A DNA stretch of 13,512 nt from Hyphomonadaceae bacterium (GTDB lineage: Bacteria > Pseudomonadota > Alphaproteobacteria > Caulobacterales > Hyphomonadaceae): assembly GCA_030696545.1 (NCBI GenBank), contig JAUYSA010000401.1:1-13512 (forward strand). The letters are read 5' to 3'. Both the position numbers and the translations under genes were made by a program. Numbering within the stretch: position 1 is the stretch's first letter; each line of letters opens with the position of its first letter. The notes beneath the pieces were generated by a model, which ran no database searches, was not told the DNA's origin, and saw only the letters and a program-made list of their open reading frames with translations. Of this stretch, positions 6,554-12,254 are shown one piece after another.

Positions 6554-7465
6554 ATGCCCGCCACCCCCCCCGCCGCCACGCGCGAGATCGTCAAGCCGAA
6601 GAGCTTCCAGGAAATCATCCTGAAGCTGTCGGCTTACTGGTCATCGAAAGGCTGCGCGATCCTCCAGCCCTACGACATGGAAGTCGGCGCCGGCACGCTC
6701 CACCCCGGCACCACGCTGCGCGCCCTCGGGCCGAAGCCTTGGTACGCGGCCTATCCGCAACCCTCGCGCCGCCCAAAGGATGGCCGCTTTGGCGAAAACC
6801 CGAACCGGCTCCAGCATTATTACCAGTACCAGGTCATCCTGAAGCCGAACCCGCCAGACATTCAGGACCTCTATCTCGAGAGCCTCTACGAGATCGGCAT
6901 CGATCCCACCGTCCACGACATCCGCTTCGTCGAGGACGACTGGGAAAACCCCACCGTCGGCGCATGGGGCCTCGGCTGGGAAGTCTGGTGCGACGGCATG
7001 GAAGTCTCGCAGTTCACCTACTTCCAGCAGGTCGGCGGCCTCGACGTGCGCCCCGTCTCGGGCGAGCTCACCTACGGCCTCGAACGCCTCGCCATGTATG
7101 TATTCGGCCTCGACCGCGTGTACGACCTGCCGTTCAACGACCCGGACAGCAAGTATCCGCTCAAATACGCCGATGTCTTCCTCGAGAACGAGAAGCAGCA
7201 GTCCGCCTACAATTTCGAACACGCCGACACTGAAGTCCTGCAACGCTGGTTCAGCGACTGCGAGAAAGTCTGCAAGAAACTCCTGGGCCTCGAAAAGCCG
7301 CTCCCGCTTCCCGCCTACGAACAGGCGCTGAAAGCGTCGCACATCTTCAACCTGCTCGACGCCCGCGGCGTCATCTCCCCCACCGAACGCCAAAGCTTCA
7401 TCGGACGCGTCCGCGACCTCGCAAAAGGCAGCGCAGAGGCTTGGGAAAAATCGCAGCAGGCGTAG
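6554..7465 (+). CDS. glyQ: Glycyl-tRNA synthetase alpha subunit
   Basis: The catalytic subunit of the bacterial alpha2beta2 glycyl-tRNA synthetase, a class II enzyme that activates glycine with ATP and, with GlyS, charges tRNA-Gly. The product is 303 residues, normal for GlyQ. Diagnostic stretches are SFQEIILKLSAYWSSKGC near the start, QPYDMEVGAGTLHP, RRPKDGRFGENPNRLQHYYQ, GWEVWCDGMEV with FTYFQQVGG, and class II motif 3 as GELTYGLERLAMYV. ATG 6554 has AGGA six bases upstream, and the residues before SFQEI are a short variable leader as in other GlyQs. The beta-subunit gene, which usually follows directly, is absent here, so it must be encoded outside the window. The gene sits beside a repeat element on each side. 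Confidence 0.97.
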   Translation: MPATPPAATREIVKPKSFQEIILKLSAYWSSKGCAILQPYDMEVGAGTLHPGTTLRALGPKPWYAAYPQPSRRPKDGRFGENPNRLQHYYQYQVILKPNPPDIQDLYLESLYEIGIDPTVHDIRFVEDDWENPTVGAWGLGWEVWCDGMEVSQFTYFQQVGGLDVRPVSGELTYGLERLAMYVFGLDRVYDLPFNDPDSKYPLKYADVFLENEKQQSAYNFEHADTEVLQRWFSDCEKVCKKLLGLEKPLPLPAYEQALKASHIFNLLDARGVISPTERQSFIGRVRDLAKGSAEAWEKSQQA

Positions 7466-7470
7466 TCTTG

Positions 7471-7530
7471 CCTCCACCGCAAAGGGCGGGGGAGGTGGAT
7501 CGGCGCGCAGCGCCGAGACGGAGGGGGCGT
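7471..7530 (+). repeat. Two-hairpin GC-rich intergenic repeat
   Basis: The first hairpin pairs CCTCC (7471-7475) with GGAGG (7491-7495) and CCGC with GCGG, with one A/G mismatch, around AAAGG. The second pairs CGGCGC (7501-7506) with GCGCCG (7510-7515) around GCA. It ends in the purine run GGAGGGGG at 7520-7527. The same order (G/C hairpin, small GGCGC hairpin, G-rich run) recurs at 13341-13380 and, inverted, at 13422-13471. The element starts six bases after the glyQ stop and runs into the DUF2809 reading frame. Confidence 0.7.
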
Positions 7531-7583
7531 TCATCTCTCGCAAGACCTACGCCCTCGCGACCCTCATCCTCTTCACCGCCGAG

Positions 7584-7904
7584 GTGTTGATCGCCCTGTT
7601 CGTCCGCGACGCCTTCATCCGCCCCTATATCGGCGACGTTCTGGCTGTCGCGCTCGTCTATACGGCCCTGCGCGCCGTCACGCCGCTCACCATGCTTCCC
7701 GCCATCACCATCGCGCTGGCAATCGCCCTCGTCATAGAGATGGCGCAGGCGCTGAATCTTCTCGGCGCAATCGGATTGCAGAACAACCAGCTTGCCCGCA
7801 TCGTGCTCGGCGGCGCGTTCGACTGGATGGACCTTGTGGCCTACATCTCAGGGGCGATCCTTGTTGTGGCGTTGGAGATCATGATGCGAAAAAGGGTCCC
7901 ATGA
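7584..7904 (+). CDS. DUF2809 family membrane protein, 5' end uncertain
   Basis: A small polytopic membrane protein of unknown function matching DUF2809. Seen are LIALFVRDAFIRPYIGDVL, a long hydrophobic stretch, LVIEMAQALNLLG, then LQNNQLARIVLG and the family signature FDWMDLVAYISG near residues 79-90. From GTG 7584 the product is 106 residues, shorter than usual (about 120-130 by memory). The frame stays open upstream, and bases 7530-7583 encode FISRKTYALATLILFTAE, which completes the first membrane helix as in relatives. No ATG, GTG or TTG occurs in that extension. An ATC at 7533, seven bases or less after the repeat-derived GGAGGGGG, is the only well-placed candidate. GTG 7584 is given as the only canonical start, but the real start is probably earlier. 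Confidence 0.7.
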   Translation: MLIALFVRDAFIRPYIGDVLAVALVYTALRAVTPLTMLPAITIALAIALVIEMAQALNLLGAIGLQNNQLARIVLGGAFDWMDLVAYISGAILVVALEIMMRKRVP

Positions 7905-8314
7905 AGCTGGCATGGGCCATCCTCCTGCACCTGATGGGCATCGGCTGCATCGCCGCCGACATCGCCATCATCGCAACGCTGGGCCGGTATGATCTTGCCT
8001 GGACGGGTTGGCTCGCCGTCGGCTTCTACTGGATGCTTGCCCTTGGTCTCGCCATGGGCTGGCAGCGCCTCATCGGCCGCCCGCTCTCCGTGATCGTCCT
8101 CGGCTTCTACGTGATGGCGACACTCATGCTGCTGGGCTTGGGCTTTTCGCCAAACATGGGCCAACCCACGCTGCTTTTGGCCTTCGCCCCCCTCGCCACC
8201 GCACTGCTGGGCCGCATCATTCTCGACATCATCGCGTCGCGAAAATCAAAGCCCGCTGCCAAGCCGTCCGCCCCAACAAAGGCCACCACCCACGATACCC
8301 TGTTCGGACCGTAG
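7901..8314 (+). CDS. Four-helix membrane protein, function unknown
   Basis: A 137-residue integral membrane protein that I do not recognise. Four hydrophobic segments lie at about residues 6-27, 34-54, 62-83 and 89-111, followed by a basic, Lys/Pro/Ala-rich cytoplasmic tail of about 25 residues (RKSKPAAKPSAP and onward). Arg60 and Arg105 flank spans 3 and 4. ATG 7901 overlaps the stop of the DUF2809 gene (ATGA), so the two are translationally coupled and may act together in the membrane. There is no motif that suggests a catalytic or transport role. Confidence 0.7.
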   Translation: MKLAWAILLHLMGIGCIAADIAIIATLGRYDLAWTGWLAVGFYWMLALGLAMGWQRLIGRPLSVIVLGFYVMATLMLLGLGFSPNMGQPTLLLAFAPLATALLGRIILDIIASRKSKPAAKPSAPTKATTHDTLFGP

Positions 8315-8317
8315 CGA

Positions 8318-8485
8318 TCAGGCGGTAATCGGCGGCTGCGTATCGGGCGCGGGCGACGGCTCAACCACCGGCTCCGGCGGTATTTCCACAGGCGGCGTAC
8401 TTGGCGGCGCTTCCCGCTTCCGCTCAGGCTCCGGTCCAGGCTTAGGGGGCGAACCATCAGGCTCTTCAGGCGGCAGGGTGCTCAT
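8318..8485 (-). CDS. 55-residue proline-rich small protein
   Basis: ATG 8485 to TGA 8318-8320 on the minus strand encodes 55 residues, about one third proline and rich in glutamate: MSTLPPEEPDGSPPKPGPEP, then a short KRKREAPP patch and PEPVVEPSPAPDTQPPITA. It is probably unfolded. It lies 33 bases downstream of the SDR gene in the same direction, so it may be its distal operon partner. No strong ribosome site is seen (the upstream bases are GTTCTTGCTTG). High G+C can open spurious frames, but the opposite strand here lacks a competing gene and the stop falls four bases from the stop of the facing gene. Function unknown. Confidence 0.45.
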   Translation of the reverse strand: MSTLPPEEPDGSPPKPGPEPERKREAPPSTPPVEIPPEPVVEPSPAPDTQPPITA

Positions 8486-8498
8486 CAAGCAAGAACGC

Positions 8499-8514
8499 CC
8501 ACCGAAGATGGTGG
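8499..8514 (-). repeat. Small hairpin after the SDR gene
   Basis: CCACC (8499-8503) and GGTGG (8510-8514) pair around six bases, five bases beyond the SDR stop on the minus strand. The stem is short and no T-run follows, so it is at most a weak or processing hairpin between the SDR gene and the proline-rich ORF. Confidence 0.3.
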
Positions 8515-8518
8515 TTCA

Positions 8519-9307
8519 CTAGACGCCCACACGCCCCACGCCCAGCAGCGACAGGCCGCCATCGCATGGCATGATCGCGCCAGTTACATAAGCTGCCGCG
8601 TCCGAGGCGAGGAACAGCGCGAGGTCCGCCACTTCGTCTTTCGTGCCAAGGCGTTGCAGCGGCGTCCCGCGCGCGCTTTTTTCCATCGCTTCCGGCGTCG
8701 GGGCGAGGCGCGCCATGCCTTCCGTGTCAGCAATCGGACCCGGAATGATGGCGTTGATGCGCACGCCCAGCGGACCCCATTCCACTGCCAGCGTCTTCAC
8801 CAGCATGTCCGCGCCTGCCTTCGCCGCGTTGACGTGCGATTGCAGCGGATAAGGGTGCAATGCCTGCGGCGCGGAAATCGTGATGCATGTCGCGCCCGGC
8901 TTGCGCAGGTGAGGGAAGCCCTGACGCATCACATTGAACAAGCCGATGAGATCAATGTCGATCACGGCGCGGAAGCCGTTGTACGACAGCCCGTTGAACG
9001 GCGCGACGAAGTTGCCCGCGGCGCCCGACACAAGAATATCGATCTCGCCATGCGCCTCGACTGACTTCGCGAAAGCTGCGCCGACGCCGTCATGGTCGCG
9101 CACATCCTGCGCCACGCCAATGCACTTGCCACCCCTGTCTCGGATCGATTGCGCCGCCGCCTCGATCTTGTCCGGCGAGCGCGAGAGGATTGTCACCGCC
9201 GCTCCTGCCTGCGCCAGCCGCGTTGCGATCTGAAGGTTGATGCCGCTCGAAGCGCCCGCCACAAATGCGGTCTTGCCGGCGAGAAGGTTGTCCCGAAACG
9301 TTGCCAC
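8519..9307 (-). CDS. SDR-family oxidoreductase, 2,4-dienoyl-CoA reductase (DECR)-like
   Basis: A 262-residue NAD(P)H-dependent short-chain dehydrogenase/reductase. It has GASSGIN at 18-24 for the cofactor loop, SRSP at 42-45 (suggesting NADPH), SGAAGNF at 94-100, AAKAGADML with Lys163, and PGPIADTEGMARL at 189-201. The standard catalytic Tyr four places before the Lys is Val159. This variation, together with AAGNF and PGPI-TEG, is characteristic of the peroxisomal-type 2,4-dienoyl-CoA reductase branch, which reduces unsaturated acyl-CoAs in fatty-acid breakdown. The substrate remains inference. The start is GTG 9307 with AAAGGA seven bases upstream. It is divergent from the lipoprotein GST gene and has its own clear promoter. 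Confidence 0.85.
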   Translation of the reverse strand: MATFRDNLLAGKTAFVAGASSGINLQIATRLAQAGAAVTILSRSPDKIEAAAQSIRDRGGKCIGVAQDVRDHDGVGAAFAKSVEAHGEIDILVSGAAGNFVAPFNGLSYNGFRAVIDIDLIGLFNVMRQGFPHLRKPGATCITISAPQALHPYPLQSHVNAAKAGADMLVKTLAVEWGPLGVRINAIIPGPIADTEGMARLAPTPEAMEKSARGTPLQRLGTKDEVADLALFLASDAAAYVTGAIMPCDGGLSLLGVGRVGV

Positions 9308-9323
9308 TGGCGCATCCTTTATA

Positions 9324-9338
9324 ATTTACAGCGTAAAT
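9324..9338. promoter_or_regulatory. Operator-like palindrome over the SDR start site
   Basis: ATTTAC (9324-9329) and GTAAAT (9333-9338) are perfect complements around AGC. The site covers the predicted transcription start and touches the -10 hexamer of the SDR promoter, where a repressor would block initiation. TetR-family regulators often use sites of this size and position at lipid-catabolism genes. No regulator gene is in the window, so the family is a guess. Confidence 0.5.
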
Positions 9339-9365
9339 CTTAAGCGATCTTGCCCGTTTTGGCAA
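9337..9365 (-). promoter_or_regulatory. Sigma-70-type promoter of the SDR gene
   Basis: On the minus strand TTGCCA (9360-9365, five of six matches to TTGACA) and TAAGAT (9337-9342, four of six to TATAAT) are exactly 17 bases apart. They would start transcription near 9330, some 23 bases before the GTG codon. The -10 overlaps a palindrome that looks like an operator. Confidence 0.55.
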
Positions 9366-9433
9366 GCTGCCGGCGATCAAATCAGCGACATGCCGTCACG
9401 TAACGCTCGTGGTGCGGCGCGACGCGTGCTACG

Positions 9434-9456
9434 CCCCGGCAAAACAAGAACCGGGG
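9434..9456 (+). promoter_or_regulatory. Hairpin covering the ribosome site of the first lipoprotein GST
   Basis: CCCCGG (9434-9439) and CCGGGG (9451-9456) are perfect complements with an 11-base A-rich loop. The right arm contains most of the GGGGAG that is the only good Shine-Dalgarno for ATG 9465. If formed, the hairpin would hide the ribosome site, suggesting translational control. The fold is predicted by eye only. Confidence 0.4.
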
Positions 9457-9464
9457 AGTCACTC

Positions 9465-10241
9465 ATGAAACGCCTTATCGCTGCCTGCGCGGCGCTTGCC
9501 ATGCTCGGCGCCTGCGCCAGCACGCCGACGTCCGCTCCCGTCGCATCCGCCGCGCTGGCGATGCCCGAGATCACCATCTACCACCTCGAAAACCGCCGGT
9601 CGGAGCGGATCGTCTGGCTGATGGAAGAACTGGGTCTTCCCTACAAGCTAGTGTTCACGCGCGGCGATCTTGCCAAGTCGATGGCTGCGATCCGCGCGGT
9701 GAATCCGGGGATGCCCGTCGCGCCGACCGTGACGGTCGGCAACGAGGTCCTCACCGAATCCGGAGCCATCATCGAAACGATCATCAACCGTTACGCTCCG
9801 GGCAAGCTCACGCCGCCGCTCGCAAGCGCGGATTATGGCCAGCACCTGATCTGGCTGCACCATGCCGAAGGCTCGCTCGCCGGCCGCGTCATTGCCGATT
9901 ACCGCGTCTGGATGATCGCTCCGCCGAAGGAACGTTCGCGCCTCGTCGATAGCGAAGCTGAATACCAGTTCGCCGAAGACTATCTCGCGAAACATCCGTG
10001 GTTCGGTGGCGCCGAGTTCACGGCGGCCGACATCATGATGGTGTTCCCGCTCAATTTCGGCATGGCGCTCAACATCGTCGACAAGACGCAGTTCCCGAAC
10101 ATCAATGCGTGGAAAGCCAAGATCGAGCAGCGCCCCGCTTACCAGCGTATGCTCGCCAAGGCGCGCCCCGATGGCATGGTCGGCGCTCTCCCGGCCCTGC
10201 CAAAGCACGCGCCCTCCGGCCCGCGCACGCCGGCAAATTAA
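9465..10241 (+). CDS. Lipoprotein with glutathione S-transferase fold (first paralogue)
   Basis: A 258-residue protein with a lipoprotein signal (MKRLIAACAALAMLGAC, lipobox LGAC, acylated Cys17) and then a full GST-like enzyme. The thioredoxin-like domain runs from ITIYH at about 36. It has RRSERIVWLMEELGLPY with Ser46 at the usual catalytic N-terminus of helix 1, APT with the cis-Pro at 87, and the glutathione-binding TESG pair Glu98-Ser99. The all-helical domain keeps the conserved capping motif FTAADIMM near 185-192. Residue +2 after the Cys is Ala, so sorting to the outer membrane is expected by the E. coli rule. GSTs are normally cytosolic, so an anchored, exported form is unusual. The frame is open to 9237, but ATG 9465 with GGAG eight bases before it is the start. 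A terminator follows. Confidence 0.85.
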   Translation: MKRLIAACAALAMLGACASTPTSAPVASAALAMPEITIYHLENRRSERIVWLMEELGLPYKLVFTRGDLAKSMAAIRAVNPGMPVAPTVTVGNEVLTESGAIIETIINRYAPGKLTPPLASADYGQHLIWLHHAEGSLAGRVIADYRVWMIAPPKERSRLVDSEAEYQFAEDYLAKHPWFGGAEFTAADIMMVFPLNFGMALNIVDKTQFPNINAWKAKIEQRPAYQRMLAKARPDGMVGALPALPKHAPSGPRTPAN

Positions 10242-10256
10242 TCTCACGTCAGATTC

Positions 10257-10288
10257 CGGCGGCGCGAGACCTCTCGCGCCGCCGTTTT
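10257..10288 (+). terminator. Intrinsic terminator after the first lipoprotein GST gene
   Basis: CGGCGGCGCGAGA (10257-10269) pairs perfectly with TCTCGCGCCGCCG (10272-10284), giving a 13-base G/C-rich inverted repeat with CC at its centre, followed at once by TTTT (10285-10288). This is the clearest Rho-independent terminator in the window. It lies 15 bases beyond the stop, so the second GST gene needs its own promoter or read-through. Confidence 0.8.
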
Positions 10289-10390
10289 GCTGCGGTTTTC
10301 AGTCACTGATGTCCAGCGCTGCATCGCGCCGCGACGCGTGCTAACCGTGCTCCCGAAACTTGTAAGCCCGAATTCGGCAAGGGTGTTTCG

Positions 10391-11389
10391 ATGAAGCGTT
10401 TTCTCGCGGTTTGCGTCATCCTCGTGCTCGGCGCCTGCCGTCCCGATGACGCGCCCGATCCCGATGCGGCTATCGTCATTCCAAGCGCTGCGGTGGAGCC
10501 TGCCGCGCCGCAGATCCCGTCCATCACCATCTACCACGCCGAAGGCCGCCGCTCCGAGCGGATCGTCTGGCTGATGGAAGAGCTGGGCCTTCCTTACAAA
10601 CTCGAATTCAAGCGCGGCGATCTCGCCGGCTCAGCGGATCTGATCAGGGCCGTGAACCCCGCCATGCCGGTCGCGCCCACCGTCGACATCGGCGGGCAGG
10701 TGCTGGTCGAATCCGGCGCCATCATGGAAACGATCCTGAACCGCTACGCCCCCGGCAAGCTTCAGCCCGAAATGGGCAGCCTCGATTATCCGTATCACCT
10801 GATGTGGATGCACTATGCCGAAGGCTCGCTGGCCTCGCGCGTCATTGCGGATTATCGGGCCTGGCAGATCCAGCCGCCGAAAGAACGCTCCCGCCTCGTC
10901 GATAGCGAGCAGGTGGTTCAGTACGCGGAAGACTGGCTCGGCCAGCATCCCTGGTTCGGCGGCGCGGAATTCTCCGCCGCCGACATCATGATGGTCTTCC
11001 CGCTCAACTTCGCGATGCAGCTCAACATCGTCGACAAGGAGCAGTTTCCGAAGATCAACGCATGGAAAGCAAAGATCGAAGCGCGCCCCGCCTATCAGGC
11101 CATGCTCGCCAAGGCGCGCCCCGATGGCATGGTTGGCTCGCTCACCCCGCTTCCTGCGCATGCCCCGTCCGGTCCGCGTCCCGCCGCCGTCGCCGCTGCG
11201 CCCGCGCCAGCAACCACGCCTGCCGCCGTTTCTCCGCGCACACCTGCTGTTGCCCGCACCGCACCGGCCCCCACCAATCCTGTTCCCGCGCCGGTAACAG
11301 CACCGGCAATCTCCACGCCAGAACCCGCCGCGCCATCAGTTGACCCAGCCGCTCCCCCCGCTGACGCACCAGTGACCCCGCCCCAGTGA
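10391..11389 (+). CDS. Lipoprotein with glutathione S-transferase fold and Ala/Pro-rich tail (second paralogue)
   Basis: A 332-residue tandem paralogue of the preceding gene, about 78% identical over some 217 residues by eye. The signal peptide MKRFLAVCVILVLGAC gives an acylated Cys16 with Arg17 at +2. A 27-residue linker rich in Asp, Ala and Pro follows. The GST core keeps Ser55 in RRSERIVW, APT, Glu107-Ser108 in VESG, and the FSAADIMM cap at 194-201. Unlike its twin it ends in a 70-residue tail (263-332) made almost wholly of Ala, Pro, Thr and Val, probably an extended spacer or wall-spanning segment. ATG 10391 has AAGGG seven bases upstream. No substrate can be assigned. The glutathione-contact residues suggest the core still binds a thiol cofactor. 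Confidence 0.85.
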   Translation: MKRFLAVCVILVLGACRPDDAPDPDAAIVIPSAAVEPAAPQIPSITIYHAEGRRSERIVWLMEELGLPYKLEFKRGDLAGSADLIRAVNPAMPVAPTVDIGGQVLVESGAIMETILNRYAPGKLQPEMGSLDYPYHLMWMHYAEGSLASRVIADYRAWQIQPPKERSRLVDSEQVVQYAEDWLGQHPWFGGAEFSAADIMMVFPLNFAMQLNIVDKEQFPKINAWKAKIEARPAYQAMLAKARPDGMVGSLTPLPAHAPSGPRPAAVAAAPAPATTPAAVSPRTPAVARTAPAPTNPVPAPVTAPAISTPEPAAPSVDPAAPPADAPVTPPQ

Positions 11390-11446
11390 TCTGTGAAGCA
11401 ATCCCCCTGTTGGCGAAGGGCAGGTCGGCGGGCTAAAGAGGCGATC

Positions 11447-12247
11447 ATGAGAACCTTGCTCACCGCCATCTTCATCGCCGCCGCTTCGTGCTCGCCGGCG
11501 CCAGCCCCCGCGCCGTCCGTGGCCGCAGCGCCCGCTGTTCCCGTGTACAGCCATCAGGTCGTCGCCACCTATCCGCACGACAAGGCAGCCTTCACCGAAG
11601 GCCTGCAGTTCGTCGATGGCGTGATGTACGAAAGCACCGGCATGGAAGGCACCTCCTGGATTCGCCGCTTCGATCTGGCGACCGGCGCCGTGCAGGCCCA
11701 GCACGACATTGACGACCAGTATTTCGGCGAGGGCGTGCTCGTCCTCCCCGACAAGATCATCTCGCTCACCTGGAAAAACCAGAAGGGCTTCATCTACGAC
11801 CGCGCCACGCTGAAGCCGACCGGCGAGTTTGCCTATGAAGGCGAAGGCTGGGCGCTGACGACTGACGGCCAGAAGATCTTCATGAGCGACGGCACCAGCC
11901 GCATCCGCATCCTCGATCCTGCTACCCTTCAGGAAACCGGCGGTATCGATGTGAAGATGAATGGCCGCCCGGTCGATCAGCTCAACGAACTCGAATTCAT
12001 CAAGGGCGAGATCTGGGCCAACGTCTTCCAGTCCGACCGTATTGTCCGCATCGATCCCGCCACGGGCAATGTGAACAGCGTCGTCTATCTCGCCAACCTG
12101 CTCAGCCCGCAGGACAGGCAGGGAGCCGATGTCCTCAACGGCATTGCCTATGACAGCGCCGGCGACCGCATCTTCGTCACGGGCAAATACTGGCCCAAAC
12201 TGTTCGAGATCAAACTGAAAGACCCGGCCGCCCCCAAGCCCAACTGA
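11447..12247 (+). CDS. Glutaminyl-peptide cyclotransferase lipoprotein (plant-type QC)
   Basis: An enzyme of the plant/bacterial (beta-propeller) glutaminyl cyclase family, which turns N-terminal glutamine of peptides or proteins into pyroglutamate. The 266-residue product begins with a short lipoprotein signal (MRTLLTAIFIAAASC, Cys15) and an Ala/Pro linker to about 31. The propeller has the family signatures AFTEGLQF at 48-55, YESTGMEG at 61-68, EGWALTTDG at 133-141, LNELEFIKGEIWANV at 179-193 and VLNGIAYD at 229-236. The frame is open to 11393, but ATG 11447 has AGAGG five bases upstream and begins the signal peptide exactly. It follows the second GST gene by 57 bases without a terminator, so co-transcription is likely. 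Its location suggests it acts on exported proteins. Confidence 0.9.
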   Translation: MRTLLTAIFIAAASCSPAPAPAPSVAAAPAVPVYSHQVVATYPHDKAAFTEGLQFVDGVMYESTGMEGTSWIRRFDLATGAVQAQHDIDDQYFGEGVLVLPDKIISLTWKNQKGFIYDRATLKPTGEFAYEGEGWALTTDGQKIFMSDGTSRIRILDPATLQETGGIDVKMNGRPVDQLNELEFIKGEIWANVFQSDRIVRIDPATGNVNSVVYLANLLSPQDRQGADVLNGIAYDSAGDRIFVTGKYWPKLFEIKLKDPAAPKPN

Positions 12248-12254
12248 TCGCCAA

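Noticed and set aside
6641..7543. 300-residue open frame opposite glyQ
   Set aside because: It is the mirror of glyQ's codon pattern at high G+C; GlyQ motifs on the plus strand are unmistakable and the antisense product has no recognisable domain.
9237..9464. Extended N-terminus for the first lipoprotein GST from 9237
   Set aside because: It overlaps the SDR gene and its promoter, and would bury the signal peptide; ATG 9465 has the ribosome site and begins the lipoprotein signal.
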